From Candidatus Hydrogenedentota bacterium (GTDB lineage Bacteria > Hydrogenedentota > Hydrogenedentia > Hydrogenedentales > CAITNO01): a DNA stretch of 36,648 nt. Numbering within the stretch: the stretch's first letter is position 1; each line of letters opens with the position of its first letter. Below the pieces are notes generated by a model. It was not told where the DNA came from. It did not search any database and worked only from the letters and a program-made list of their open reading frames with translations. Location: NCBI GenBank assembly GCA_012730105.1, contig JAAYBJ010000026.1, positions 1 through 36,648 on the forward strand, written 5' to 3'. Of the stretch, positions 15,841 through 24,594 are shown piece by piece. Both the position numbers and the translations under genes were made by a program.

Positions 15841-17037
15841 ATGAAACCCTGTTTTGTTTCAACACTTGCGGTAACGGCCATCCTTTTTATGCAAGGCGCT
15901 TTCTCAGATAACGTTCAAGCCCTGCAGGAAGGCAACAGCGCCTTTTGTTTTGATTTGTACCGGGTTCTTCGAAATGAAGAGGGCAACCTTTTCTTTTCGC
16001 CGTACAGCATTTCCACGGCGTTGGGCATGACCTATGCCGGCGCCCGCGGTGATACTGAAACGGAAATGGCGACCGTTCTCCATTTTCCCTGTGGCCAAAA
16101 TACTGTGCACGAATCCTTTTCGAAGCTTCAGTCTCATTTGACTTCGATTCAGGACAAGGGAACTGTCCAGCTTAACGTAGCCAACGGCCTGTGGATCCAG
16201 CAGGACTATCCTCTCTTGGGCGATTTTCTAGACCTGACCAAAAAGCATTATGGCGCCGGGATACACCCTGCCGATTTCGCAGGCAATACGGAAGCCGCTC
16301 GGAAAGCCATCAATACCTGGGTGGAACAGGAGACCCGGGAAAAGATACAGGACCTGATCAAGCAGGGAATGTTAGATACCGCTACGGTGCTTGTATTGTG
16401 CAATGCCATTTATTTTAAAGGAGACTGGCTCAGTGCGTTTGATAAAGTGAAAACACGGGACGCGGATTTCCATGTCGGTCCGGGGAAAACCGTTAAGGCG
16501 CCCATGATGAACCAGAGTACGGAAGTAAAATTCCGGCGTTTCGAGGGTTTCAGCGCGATAGAACTGCCCTATGTGGGCAACGACCTGTCCATGGTGGTCT
16601 TCCTGCCTGAACAACAGGACGGTCTGTCGGCATTCGAAGAAATGCTAAATCATGGCACGGTCAAAGCATGGCTCGATGATCTCTCGAATACAAGTATTTC
16701 GGAGGTGAATCTCAGTCTGCCCAAGTTTAAGGCAACCTGTGAATTTGACCTGTCTGCGGTTCTAATAGAAATGGGCATGGAACATGCCTTTTCAGGCGCT
16801 GATTTTTCGGGAATGACCGGCCGGAAGGATCTTTTCATCAGCAAGGTCGTTCATAAGGCTTTTGTGGATGTGAACGAGGAAGGCACTGAAGCGGCCGCGG
16901 CCACGGCGGTCATTATGGACAAGGCCTTTCACCGGCCATTGGCTTTCAGGGCGGACCATCCATTCGTGTTCCTGATCCGGGAGAATGAGACAGGAAGTGT
17001 TTTGTTTGTGGGCAGGATAGTGGATCCGACACTGTAA
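15841..17037 (+). CDS. Exported serpin (serine protease inhibitor), inhibitory type
   Basis: This 398-residue protein has a signal peptide (core residues 8-20, cleavage near AFS-D), so it is likely periplasmic or secreted. Serpin landmarks run in order: 'NLFFSPYSISTALGMTYAGA', 'LNVANGLWIQ' near 111, 'LCNAIYFKGDW' near 186, 'IELPYVGNDLSMVVFLP' near 240, 'LSLPKFK' and the closing 'ADHPFVFLIREN'. The reactive-loop hinge EEGTEAAAATA (residues 346-356) has Gly at P15, Thr at P14 and small residues at P12-P9, the pattern of inhibitory serpins. The scissile bond should fall near residues 361-363 (K-A-F), so an elastase- or chymotrypsin-like target is plausible. AAGGAG lies 6 bases before the ATG. 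The GH89 gene follows 60 bases downstream. Confidence 0.95.
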   Translation: MKPCFVSTLAVTAILFMQGAFSDNVQALQEGNSAFCFDLYRVLRNEEGNLFFSPYSISTALGMTYAGARGDTETEMATVLHFPCGQNTVHESFSKLQSHLTSIQDKGTVQLNVANGLWIQQDYPLLGDFLDLTKKHYGAGIHPADFAGNTEAARKAINTWVEQETREKIQDLIKQGMLDTATVLVLCNAIYFKGDWLSAFDKVKTRDADFHVGPGKTVKAPMMNQSTEVKFRRFEGFSAIELPYVGNDLSMVVFLPEQQDGLSAFEEMLNHGTVKAWLDDLSNTSISEVNLSLPKFKATCEFDLSAVLIEMGMEHAFSGADFSGMTGRKDLFISKVVHKAFVDVNEEGTEAAAATAVIMDKAFHRPLAFRADHPFVFLIRENETGSVLFVGRIVDPTL

Positions 17038-17097
17038 TGTAACAGGTCGGCGGGTGGAGCGGTGGGTTGCATAAGCGCCTACGGTGGAGTTTCTGAC

Positions 17098-19290
17098 ATG
17101 AGATATCTTACAGCCACTTGTATGTTTATTGCCCTTGGATGCTGTGCCGCCGCTTCCGGGGAAAGCGCACAGGAGGCGGTCCGGGGCCTTGTGTCTCGAC
17201 TCCTTCCGGATCATGCGGAAGCATTCTTGTTTGAACCCCTGCCGCCTGAAAATGATCGGGACGTGTTTGAGATTGAAGCGCAGGGGGGGACGGTGGTCGT
17301 GCGCGGTTCAACCGGTGTTGCTATGGCTTCAGGACTGAACTGGTACCTGGAACAGTGCTGCGGCACAAGCGTGTCTTTGCGAGGTAATCAACTGAATTTG
17401 CCGGATCCGCTGCCGATGCCCGAAACGAAAATACGTATAGTCACTCCTTTTCGGTATAGGTATTGTTTTAATTACTGCGTTTTCAGTTATTCCATGGCGT
17501 GGTGGGATTGGGAACAATGGGAACAGGTAATCGACTGGATGGCCCTGCAGGGAATAAACATGCCTCTTGCGGTCACTGGACAGGAGGCGGTTTGGCGTTC
17601 GGTGTACCGGGAAATGGGCCTTGATGACGATGATCTGGCCGCTTTTTTTGTAGGCCCGGCCTTTCTGCCCTTCGGTTGGATGGGCTGCATGGACGGCTGG
17701 GGTGGTCCGTTGACGGATGACTGGGTAGACCGGCATGCGGCGCTGCAATGCAAAATAGCGGCGCGTGAACGCGCCTTCGGTATGACGCCTGTTCTCCAGG
17801 GATTCACAGGCCACGTTCCGGCGGCGCTTGCCAGGGTTCGACCGGAAGCGAAGTATCAGCAACTCCCAAGTTGGTGCGGTTTTCCCGGCACGTTATTTGT
17901 GGATCCACAGGACCCGCTTTTTAAAGAAATAGGTTGGCGTTTCATTGAGGAACAAACCCGAAGCTTCGGAACGGACCATTACTATGCGGCGGACACCTTT
18001 ATCGAGATGTCGCCGCCCAGTGACGATCCCGCTTTTATAAAAACCATGGCGGAAGCGGTCTATGGTGGCATGGCGGCGGCTGACCCGAAAGCGAAGTGGC
18101 TGATGCAGGGCTGGCTATTCGTTAATAATCCCGATTTCTGGAAAGAAGCCCAGACGGAAGCGCTATTGACGGCGCTGCCGAATGAAAAAATGCTTGTGCT
18201 GGACCTGTGGTGTGAAAATGAGCCGGCTTGGAATCAAACCCGGGCGTTTTATGGCAAGCCCTGGCTGTGGTGCATTATACAGAGTTTCGGCAACCAGGTA
18301 AGCCTGCATGGGGGCCTGCCCCAGATAGTGCGAAACCTCAAGCAAGCCCTGGAAAGCCAGGATCGGGGCGACCTCCAGGGCATGGGGCTTATCATGGAAG
18401 GGTTGGACTACAATCCCGTGGTGTTCGACCTGATAGGCGATCTCTTTTGGCAGCCGGAGTGTCCCGGCCTCGACGCTTGGATTGCCGCCTATGTCCTGCG
18501 CCGCTACGGTCGAGATCATGCGGATGTCCTGGAAGCGTGGCAACTGCTGCTCGACACGGCTTACCGGGTTCCAGGGCACGCCGGGTCGGACATTTGCCGC
18601 CGCCCTGTTCTGGAGGATGCGGGACAGGTGCCTGGTTCCAGGCGAGGCTATGATGTTGTTCGATTAGCCCGGGCGTGTGATTACCTGCTCAGGGCCCCCG
18701 GAGAACTTCAAGAGTGCGATACGTACCGTTACGATCTTGTCCATGTCCTGCGGCAGGTGTTGTCCGATCTGGCGGTACCCTTTAGTGCGGAAGTGTCGGC
18801 GGCTTATCATGCGGGCGACCGGGAGCGTTTGACGGCGGCGGGAAACCGCCTTCTGGAACTGTTAAGCGATACGGATAGTCTGCTGGCGACCCGTGGGGAG
18901 TTCCTGCTTGGCAGCTGGCTGGCCGAAGCCCGCAGTTGGGGGCGCACGGCGGAAGAAAAAGCCCACTATGAATGGAATGCCCGTAACCAGATTACGCTCT
19001 GGGGCCCCGAGGACAGCAGATTGCATGATTATGCCGCCAAGCAGTGGTCGGGCCTGGTTGGCGGATTTTATCTGCCCCGTTGGAAGATGTTCGTGCAACG
19101 CCTGGATGAAGCCCTTGCAGCGGGAATTCCCTTTGACGCCGCTGCCTGGGAAAAGGAGATTCGCGCCTGGGAGGCCGGATGGACCCGTCAACAGGAGTCC
19201 TATCCTGAAATGCCCTCGGGAAATGCGGTGACGGTTGCCCGGCATTTATGGGAGAAATATCACGAGGCAGCTCTAAAAGAAGGGGGATGA
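17098..19290 (+). CDS. Exported alpha-N-acetylglucosaminidase, GH89 (NAGLU-like)
   Basis: The start ATG at 17098 has GGTGGAG 8 bases upstream; 730 residues. The N-terminus is a signal peptide, possibly lipoprotein type (a Cys pair follows 'IALG'). An N-terminal alpha/beta domain is followed by the GH89 barrel: 'MAWWDWEQWEQVIDWMALQG' (20), 'GINMPLAVTGQEAVW', then 'HYYAADTFIEMSPPS'. The acid/base Glu in DTFIEM is at about 303 and the nucleophile Glu in 'IMEGLDYNPVVFDL' at about 434. These correspond to the known catalytic pair of human NAGLU (E316/E446). A helical C-terminal domain completes it. The family removes terminal alpha-linked GlcNAc from glycans such as heparan sulfate or mucin. Pairing with a serpin suggests action on host- or protein-derived glycans; that is inference. 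Confidence 0.93.
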   Translation: MRYLTATCMFIALGCCAAASGESAQEAVRGLVSRLLPDHAEAFLFEPLPPENDRDVFEIEAQGGTVVVRGSTGVAMASGLNWYLEQCCGTSVSLRGNQLNLPDPLPMPETKIRIVTPFRYRYCFNYCVFSYSMAWWDWEQWEQVIDWMALQGINMPLAVTGQEAVWRSVYREMGLDDDDLAAFFVGPAFLPFGWMGCMDGWGGPLTDDWVDRHAALQCKIAARERAFGMTPVLQGFTGHVPAALARVRPEAKYQQLPSWCGFPGTLFVDPQDPLFKEIGWRFIEEQTRSFGTDHYYAADTFIEMSPPSDDPAFIKTMAEAVYGGMAAADPKAKWLMQGWLFVNNPDFWKEAQTEALLTALPNEKMLVLDLWCENEPAWNQTRAFYGKPWLWCIIQSFGNQVSLHGGLPQIVRNLKQALESQDRGDLQGMGLIMEGLDYNPVVFDLIGDLFWQPECPGLDAWIAAYVLRRYGRDHADVLEAWQLLLDTAYRVPGHAGSDICRRPVLEDAGQVPGSRRGYDVVRLARACDYLLRAPGELQECDTYRYDLVHVLRQVLSDLAVPFSAEVSAAYHAGDRERLTAAGNRLLELLSDTDSLLATRGEFLLGSWLAEARSWGRTAEEKAHYEWNARNQITLWGPEDSRLHDYAAKQWSGLVGGFYLPRWKMFVQRLDEALAAGIPFDAAAWEKEIRAWEAGWTRQQESYPEMPSGNAVTVARHLWEKYHEAALKEGG

Positions 19291-19356
19291 CGCCCGCAGG
19301 CGATGCAGGTTCTGAAGGTTTCGGCAAAACACCCGGGTTCTCAAGACCTGCCATGA

Positions 19357-19362
19357 TATACT
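19357..19362 (+). promoter_or_regulatory. Candidate -10 box for corA
   Basis: TATACT at 19357-19362, part of TGATATACT, lies in the 113-base gap between the GH89 stop and the corA GTG. The matching -35 region is weak. A transcript starting near 19369 would give a 35-base leader. Confidence 0.3.
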
Positions 19363-19403
19363 TTACTTGCGTTGGGTGGTCAACACTACAAGGATTGCAT
19401 GCC

Positions 19404-20468
19404 GTGGCGAAGAAAAACAGCTCTTACAAAAAAAAAGTCGCCCTGCCCCCGGGTTCACTGGTTCACGTGGGCAAGGCCAGTGGCACAGAGGTGCGGCTCA
19501 CGGTTATCGCCTATGACGCAAGCCAGTATTACCACACGGTCATCCAGGATCTGTCTGAGGTGGACGCGTATGCGCAGCGGGCCGCTGTGACCTGGCTGAA
19601 TATCGAGGGACTGCATGATACCCGGCTTCTGGAGGCTATCGGGAACAAGCATTCCATTCACCCGCTGACCCTGGAGGACATCCTGAACACAAACCAGCGC
19701 CCCAAGGCCGACTTTTTTGACGAGTATGTCTATTTCGTGCTCAAGATGATCCGTTATGATAATGTGCGCAAAGCGCTCGATACGGAACAGATAAGCCTGG
19801 TACTGCTTCCCAACATGGTCATTACCTTTCAGGAACATCCGGGTGACGTGCTCGATCCGCTGCGCCAGCGTCTTGAAAAGGCAAAGGGCAGGGTCCGCCA
19901 TGAAAGCGCGGATTTTCTGTTTTATTCCATCATAGACGTCATCATAGACCATTACTTTGTGTGCCTTGAGGACATGGGCGAAGAAATAGAGGGCCTGGAG
20001 GCGCAGGCACTTGAGAATCCGGTGCCCGGCCTGGTGCCCAGTCTGCAGCACATCAAACGGGACTTGCTGATCATGCGCAAGGGGGTGTGGCCGCTTCGGG
20101 AACAAATTACCGCGCTGTTGCGTGAGGAGCATCCGATAATACAGGCTTCCACGGCCATTTATTTGCGCGACCTGTATGACCATACGATCGCCATTATCGA
20201 CACCGTGGAAAGCTTTCGTGACATGACCTTCGGCCTGCTTGATGTCTATCTCTCCAGCCTGAGCAACCGCATGAACGAAGTGATGAAAGTCCTGACGATT
20301 ATTGCCACTATTTTTATTCCATTGACCTTTATTGCCGGCATTTACGGCATGAATTTCCAACATATGCCGGAACTGGGCATGAAATGGGCTTATCCTGTCA
20401 CATTAGGCGTGTGTGCGGTGATCGCCGGCGCCATGCTTGTTTTCTTTCGCAGGAAACACTGGTTATAA
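19404..20468 (+). CDS. corA: CorA-type magnesium/cobalt transporter
   Basis: I chose GTG 19404 (AKKNSSYKKKVALPPG), with AAGGA 9 bases upstream, giving 354 residues, typical of CorA. Earlier in-frame starts run back into the GH89 gene and lack homology. The cytoplasmic domain includes 'VTWLNIEGLHD' and 'HPLTLEDILNTNQRPKAD'. The long stalk helix is followed by two C-terminal membrane spans, with the selectivity motif GMN in 'AGIYGMNFQHMPE'. The protein ends in the basic RRKHWL. It forms a pentameric Mg2+ channel in the inner membrane. hslU follows 84 bases later. Confidence 0.95.
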   Translation: MAKKNSSYKKKVALPPGSLVHVGKASGTEVRLTVIAYDASQYYHTVIQDLSEVDAYAQRAAVTWLNIEGLHDTRLLEAIGNKHSIHPLTLEDILNTNQRPKADFFDEYVYFVLKMIRYDNVRKALDTEQISLVLLPNMVITFQEHPGDVLDPLRQRLEKAKGRVRHESADFLFYSIIDVIIDHYFVCLEDMGEEIEGLEAQALENPVPGLVPSLQHIKRDLLIMRKGVWPLREQITALLREEHPIIQASTAIYLRDLYDHTIAIIDTVESFRDMTFGLLDVYLSSLSNRMNEVMKVLTIIATIFIPLTFIAGIYGMNFQHMPELGMKWAYPVTLGVCAVIAGAMLVFFRRKHWL

Positions 20469-20552
20469 TAGGTACCAGCAGGGGGAGTGCGGCGGCCACG
20501 CGGGCGGAGCGAATAACAAGGTGATTCTGCCACACCACAAAAGGAATTACGG

Positions 20553-21944
20553 ATGCATCAGTTCACACCCAGAGAAATTGTTCAGGAACTGGACAAGTAC
20601 ATCATCGGACAGGAAAAAGCGAAGCGCAAAGTGGCCATTGCCCTGCGCAACCGCTGGCGCCGCCTGCAGCTTCCTGAATCCATGCGGGACGAAGTCATAC
20701 CTAAAAACATTATTATGATCGGCTCCACCGGGGTCGGTAAAACCGAAATCGCCCGGCGTCTCTCCAAAATGGCTGACGCGCCGTTCGTAAAAGTTGAAGC
20801 AAGCAAGTTTACGGAAGTGGGATATGTGGGGCGCGATTGTGAATCCATGATTCGTGAACTTACCGAAGTTGCGGTCAAAATGGCCCGCGAAGAATTGCGC
20901 CAGGAATGCGAAGGGAAAGCCCGTCAGCAGGCGGAACGGCGTCTGTTGGATTTGCTGCTGCCGCCGCGGCGCCAGGGCGATCAACGTCCGGACTTCCACC
21001 CGATGGATCCCTCGGCGGGTGATGAGCCGCCGGTGGAACCGGGCGCCGTTGCCGAAGAAAAGGCCCGGCAACTTATTGCCAGGAAGCTTGCCGCGGGCGA
21101 ATTGGACGAACGCGAAGTGGAACTTACAGTATCCGAATCCAATCAGAATGCCATGTTGCAGGTGTTTGCCGCAAGCGGCATGGAGGAAATGGGCCTGAAC
21201 CTGCAGGATATGTTTGGCCAGATGACCCCCAAGAAGAGGAAGAACAAGAAGGTGACCGTTGCGGAAGCTCGGGAAATCCTGCTCCAGGAGGCTTTGCAGG
21301 AAATGATCGATATGGACCTGGCCGCCCGGCGCGCTATCGATCGGGTCGAAAACAGCGGTATTGTTTTCCTGGATGAAATTGACAAGATCGCCGGCAGGGG
21401 TGGGTACTCCGGCCACGGGCCCGACGTGTCCCGTGAGGGTGTGCAGCGGGATATTCTGCCCATTGTGGAGGGTAGCACCGTCATTACCAAGTATGGCTCC
21501 GTGCGCACCGACCACGTCCTGTTTATAGCCGCTGGAGCCTTTCACAACGCGAAGGTTTCAGACCTGATCCCGGAATTGCAAGGACGTTTTCCAATCCGTG
21601 TGGAACTGGACAGCCTGCACCAGGAAGATTTTGTGCGTATCCTCACACAAACCGAGTGTTCCCTGATCAAGCAATACCAGATGATGCTGGAAACGGAAGG
21701 GGTGACCCTGGAGTTCAAAGAAGGGGCGGTGGCGAAAATCGCGGAAATTTGTGAGCGTGTAAACACAGAGTCGGAAGACATCGGCGCGCGTCGGCTGCAT
21801 ACCATCATGGAATATCTGCTGGAGGATGTGGCCTTTACCTCGCCCGAGCGTTCGGGAGAAACAATTACAATTACGCCGGATTTTGTGGAAGCCCAACTGG
21901 TCAATATTGTGGAACACCAGGATCTGAACCAGTATATCCTCTAA
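20553..21944 (+). CDS. hslU: ATP-dependent protease ATPase subunit HslU (ClpY)
   Basis: A 463-residue AAA+ unfoldase. It starts with 'FTPREIVQELDKYIIGQEKA' and has Walker A GSTGVGKT (57-64, Ser replacing the commoner Pro). The GYVG pore loop is at 90-93, and Walker B 'VFLDEIDKIAGRGG' is near 271. An I-domain (about 110-245) is rich in charged residues. Sensor-2 'ESEDIGARRLHTIMEYLLED' and the C-terminal tail 'DLNQYIL', the part that docks into HslV, are intact. HslU unfolds substrates for the HslV peptidase. hslV normally lies just upstream, but corA is there instead and no hslV is visible in the window. Confidence 0.97.
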   Translation: MHQFTPREIVQELDKYIIGQEKAKRKVAIALRNRWRRLQLPESMRDEVIPKNIIMIGSTGVGKTEIARRLSKMADAPFVKVEASKFTEVGYVGRDCESMIRELTEVAVKMAREELRQECEGKARQQAERRLLDLLLPPRRQGDQRPDFHPMDPSAGDEPPVEPGAVAEEKARQLIARKLAAGELDEREVELTVSESNQNAMLQVFAASGMEEMGLNLQDMFGQMTPKKRKNKKVTVAEAREILLQEALQEMIDMDLAARRAIDRVENSGIVFLDEIDKIAGRGGYSGHGPDVSREGVQRDILPIVEGSTVITKYGSVRTDHVLFIAAGAFHNAKVSDLIPELQGRFPIRVELDSLHQEDFVRILTQTECSLIKQYQMMLETEGVTLEFKEGAVAKIAEICERVNTESEDIGARRLHTIMEYLLEDVAFTSPERSGETITITPDFVEAQLVNIVEHQDLNQYIL

Positions 21945-21959
21945 GGCGGCATGAGAGCC

Positions 21960-22646
21960 ATGATGCGTTTTACTTCCCTGGAGAGGGCGGGACTTGGAGT
22001 CGCTGTCATCTCTGACAAGACAGACGGCGACTGTGGCAGCCGGCCGGAGATGCGCGCCAATGTGCAAGCGTTCCTGGAAAGGTCGGGCAGGTTGCCGCGG
22101 CGGCTTGTGCGGCTGCGGCAGGTGCACGGGAACCGGGTTGTTGAGGCCGGCGGCTTGGGTGACACGCCCGGCATGGATCCGGTGGAAGCGGATGGCATGT
22201 TCACGGATGAACCCGGAATCGCACTGGGTATCAGTGTGGCGGATTGTGCGCCTGTGATGCTGTATGATCCCCTGAGGCGGGTGATTGCCGCGCTTCATGC
22301 CGGCCGTGAGGGCACGTTGTGCAATATCGCTGCGGCGGGGGTACATGCCCTTGCCGAACGGTTCGCATGCTCGCCGGCATCCCTGCTGGCCGTGGTCGGC
22401 CCGTGTGCCGGCCCCTGCTGCTATGAAGTGTCGCCCGAATGTGCGGAGCGCTGGCGTGCTGCCGGGCTTCCTGCATGTCATCGCCACCTGGACCTGGGGA
22501 CGGCGAATCGTATGCAACTTGAAAAAGCCGGTCTAATCAGGCACAATATAGAAGTTGTGCCCCACTGCACTGTATGTGGCGGTGTGTTTTTCAGTTATCG
22601 CGCCGGCGAAATATCCAACAGGAATCTGGTGGTAATGATGCTTTGA
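21960..22646 (+). CDS. pgeF: Peptidoglycan editing factor PgeF / YfiH-type laccase-domain protein
   Basis: About 228 residues. The conserved motifs are 'RQVHGNRV' (metal His), 'EADGMFTDEPGIALGISVAD' followed directly by CAP (metal Cys), 'AALHAGREGTL' (metal His) and 'GPCAGPCCYEVS', ending with 'DLGTANRMQLEKAG'. Members of this family are cytosolic enzymes that remove wrongly incorporated L-Ser from UDP-MurNAc or act as purine-nucleoside phosphorylases; older names are multicopper polyphenol oxidase. Three close ATGs exist (21951, 21960, 21963). I chose 21960 because AAGGCGG (21943-21949) is 10 bases away; ATG 21951 would be only 1 base from it. It forms an operon with hslU. Confidence 0.92.
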   Translation: MMRFTSLERAGLGVAVISDKTDGDCGSRPEMRANVQAFLERSGRLPRRLVRLRQVHGNRVVEAGGLGDTPGMDPVEADGMFTDEPGIALGISVADCAPVMLYDPLRRVIAALHAGREGTLCNIAAAGVHALAERFACSPASLLAVVGPCAGPCCYEVSPECAERWRAAGLPACHRHLDLGTANRMQLEKAGLIRHNIEVVPHCTVCGGVFFSYRAGEISNRNLVVMML

Positions 22647-22722
22647 GCCCGTAACACAGCGCTGTCTGCGACAGCCATTCAGCCTATACCACGGCGTTTG
22701 CACACGGTTGGGCGACGGCCGG

Positions 22723-22752
22723 TTGCGTCTGGACAATAGTGTATGCTATAGT
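22723..22752 (+). promoter_or_regulatory. Candidate promoter for the rimP-nusA-infB operon
   Basis: TTGCGT (22723-22728) and TATAGT (22747-22752) are separated by 18 bases. A start near 22759 would place the hairpin at 22777-22798 only about 18 bases into the transcript. It is the best-scoring pair I could find between pgeF and rimP. Confidence 0.5.
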
Positions 22753-22776
22753 TATGATGCAAATAACGGCCAAAGT

Positions 22777-22813
22777 AAAGTGGGTCTCGGCCCACTTTTT
22801 TTGTTGTTTTTTA
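22777..22813 (+). terminator. Terminator-like hairpin in the rimP leader
   Basis: AAAGTGGG (22777-22784) pairs perfectly with CCCACTTT (22791-22798) across a TCTCGG loop. A run of seven T's and then TTTTTT follow, a textbook intrinsic terminator. It lies 30 bases before the rimP start and downstream of a candidate promoter. It may end the hslU-pgeF transcript or attenuate the rimP operon. Similar terminators before rimP are known in other bacteria (rimP-leader attenuators). Confidence 0.8.
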
Positions 22814-22842
22814 CAGTGGCCGATTGCCGGAGAGGCAAGGAT

Positions 22843-23301
22843 ATGGACGCAGATTCTCTTGTGCGCCGCGCCTGGCAGGCGCTGGAGGACGACCTCCAAA
22901 CCCTGGGTTACGAATTGATTGAAATTGAACTGGCGCGACAGGGCGGTTCGCTCCTGTTGCGTTTGTTTATAGATAACGAAGGTTCGCGGATAACCCTTGA
23001 TGATTGTACGCGGGCCACGCATATGCTGAGTCCGTTGCTGGACAGTCTGGACTTCATCCCGGAGCGGTACCTTCTTGAAGTGTCCTCGCCCGGATGGAAC
23101 CGGCCTGTCCGCAAAGTGGAGCATTTCCAACGCTATATAGGATATCCCTTTCAGGTGACGGTTGCCACGCCGGTTGAGGGCCGCAGCCGTTTTAAGGGTG
23201 TTTTGACCGGCGTTGAAACCGATATCATCCGGTTGGACTCGGGCGGCGCTGATGTTGCGCTGCATTTAAACAACATCAAGAAGGCAAGGCTGGATCGATA
23301 A
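22843..23301 (+). CDS. rimP: Ribosome maturation factor RimP
   Basis: The start ATG at 22843 has GGAGAGG 7 bases upstream; 152 residues. Upstream in-frame codons would pass through the terminator hairpin. RimP signatures are 'LGYELIEIELARQGGSLLLR', 'LFIDNEGSRITLDDCTRATH' and 'RYLLEVSSPGWNRPVRKVEH' (the LEVSSPG motif), with a small C-terminal SH3-like domain. It binds 30S precursors and helps S12 and S19 loading. The neighbours nusA and infB are the standard operon partners. Confidence 0.95.
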   Translation: MDADSLVRRAWQALEDDLQTLGYELIEIELARQGGSLLLRLFIDNEGSRITLDDCTRATHMLSPLLDSLDFIPERYLLEVSSPGWNRPVRKVEHFQRYIGYPFQVTVATPVEGRSRFKGVLTGVETDIIRLDSGGADVALHLNNIKKARLDR

Positions 23302-23323
23302 CCGCTGGTTAAAGGAGAAGACC

Positions 23324-24550
23324 TTGGTTGACAATCTTAAAATGATACTGCAGCAACTCGAAGCGGAAAAAAGCGTGGACCGCAATACGCTCGTTGAAGC
23401 GATTCGGAGCGCCATCGAGATTGCGGCGCGCAAGGCGATGCATCGCGCCGCACACGTTTCCGTTGAAGTTGATCCGCAGTCGTTGACCTTTAATGTCTTT
23501 GAAATCAGGCTGGTAACGGAAAAGATACAGGACCCTTCCTCTGAGATACTGCTGGAAGACGCGCTCAAACTGAACGCCGATGTCGTGGTGGGCAACAGGC
23601 TCAAGGTGCCTGCGGAACCGGCCAATTTCGGACGCATTGCCGCGCAGACAGCCCGGCAGGTGATCGCGCAGAAAATCAAGGACGCGGAACGCGAGCGTAT
23701 TTTCGAAGAATTCAAACAACGGGAAGGTGATGTGGTTACCGGTACCGTAAAGCGGACCATACCGGGTGGGCTGCTGGTGAGTGTCGGCCAGGTGGAGGCC
23801 GTGCTTCCCATGCGGGAACAGTCACCCCGCGAGAAATACAAGATTGGCGACCGGGTCCGGGCCATTGTCATTGAAGTCAATCGTGCGGCGCACGGCACCC
23901 GGGTGCTTTTGTCACGCACCTCGCCAGATCTTGTGCGGGCGTTGTTTGATATGGAAGTGCCCGAGATTTACGACGGCACGGTTGTCATCAAATCCATTGC
24001 GCGGGATCCCGGCAGCCGTACCAAGGTGGCGGTTGCCTCCATGGATTCAAACGTTGACGCCGTCGGCGCCTGTGTCGGGCTTAAAGGCGCCCGGGTCCGG
24101 GCTGTCGTGGAAGAATTATGCGGCGAGAAGATTGATATTATTCGCTGGAGCGAGAATCCTGTTGATTTGTGCGTTCATGCCCTGAATCCGGCCGATATCC
24201 TGAATATCGAGCTTAACGAGGAAATGAAGCGCATACACGTGCAGGTGCCCCAGGATCAGCTGTCGCTTGCCATCGGCAAGCGCGGACAGAATGCGCGCCT
24301 GGCCTCACAGCTGGTGGGATGGAATATTGATATCCGGGGGGATGCGGAACCGGTGGAAGACGATGACGAAGCGCCGGAGGCGGATTCCTTACCGTCGGCC
24401 CAGGATGAGCCCGCCGCTCCCGAAACCGATTCCATGACCCCGGAAGAGGACAAAGACGCCGCAACGGAAACGGAGCCTTCCCCGGAGAAAGATGCCGCGG
24501 AAGAGACAAGTGATGCGGCGGAACCGCTTTCGGATGATGATGAGGAATAA
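23324..24550 (+). CDS. nusA: Transcription termination/antitermination protein NusA
   Basis: A 408-residue protein starting at TTG behind AAAGGAG (6-base spacing). The domains in order are: the NusA N-terminal RNAP-binding domain (about 1-125), S1 (about 130-200, 'EGDVVTGTVKRTIPGGLLVS'), KH1 with 'GSRTKVAVAS' and 'DAVGACVGLKGARVRAVVEE', and KH2 with 'LSLAIGKRGQNARLASQLVG'. There are no C-terminal acidic AR repeats as in E. coli. Instead about 60 residues of Glu/Asp/Pro/Ala-rich, probably disordered tail follow. NusA binds RNA polymerase and nascent RNA, tuning pausing and termination. Confidence 0.97.
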   Translation: MVDNLKMILQQLEAEKSVDRNTLVEAIRSAIEIAARKAMHRAAHVSVEVDPQSLTFNVFEIRLVTEKIQDPSSEILLEDALKLNADVVVGNRLKVPAEPANFGRIAAQTARQVIAQKIKDAERERIFEEFKQREGDVVTGTVKRTIPGGLLVSVGQVEAVLPMREQSPREKYKIGDRVRAIVIEVNRAAHGTRVLLSRTSPDLVRALFDMEVPEIYDGTVVIKSIARDPGSRTKVAVASMDSNVDAVGACVGLKGARVRAVVEELCGEKIDIIRWSENPVDLCVHALNPADILNIELNEEMKRIHVQVPQDQLSLAIGKRGQNARLASQLVGWNIDIRGDAEPVEDDDEAPEADSLPSAQDEPAAPETDSMTPEEDKDAATETEPSPEKDAAEETSDAAEPLSDDDEE

Positions 24551-24594
24551 CAGCCTTAAATGATAAGGAAGACGTATCGCACAGAATCCGTGAA

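Noticed and set aside
19455-20363. 302-codon minus-strand frame opposite corA
   Set aside because: The plus-strand product is a clear CorA with its GMN motif; the antisense product shows no domain or plausible start signal.
22684-23265. Long open frame on the minus strand over rimP and its leader
   Set aside because: It lies opposite rimP, crosses the terminator hairpin and has no recognisable protein character; it is a shadow of the GC-rich coding strand.
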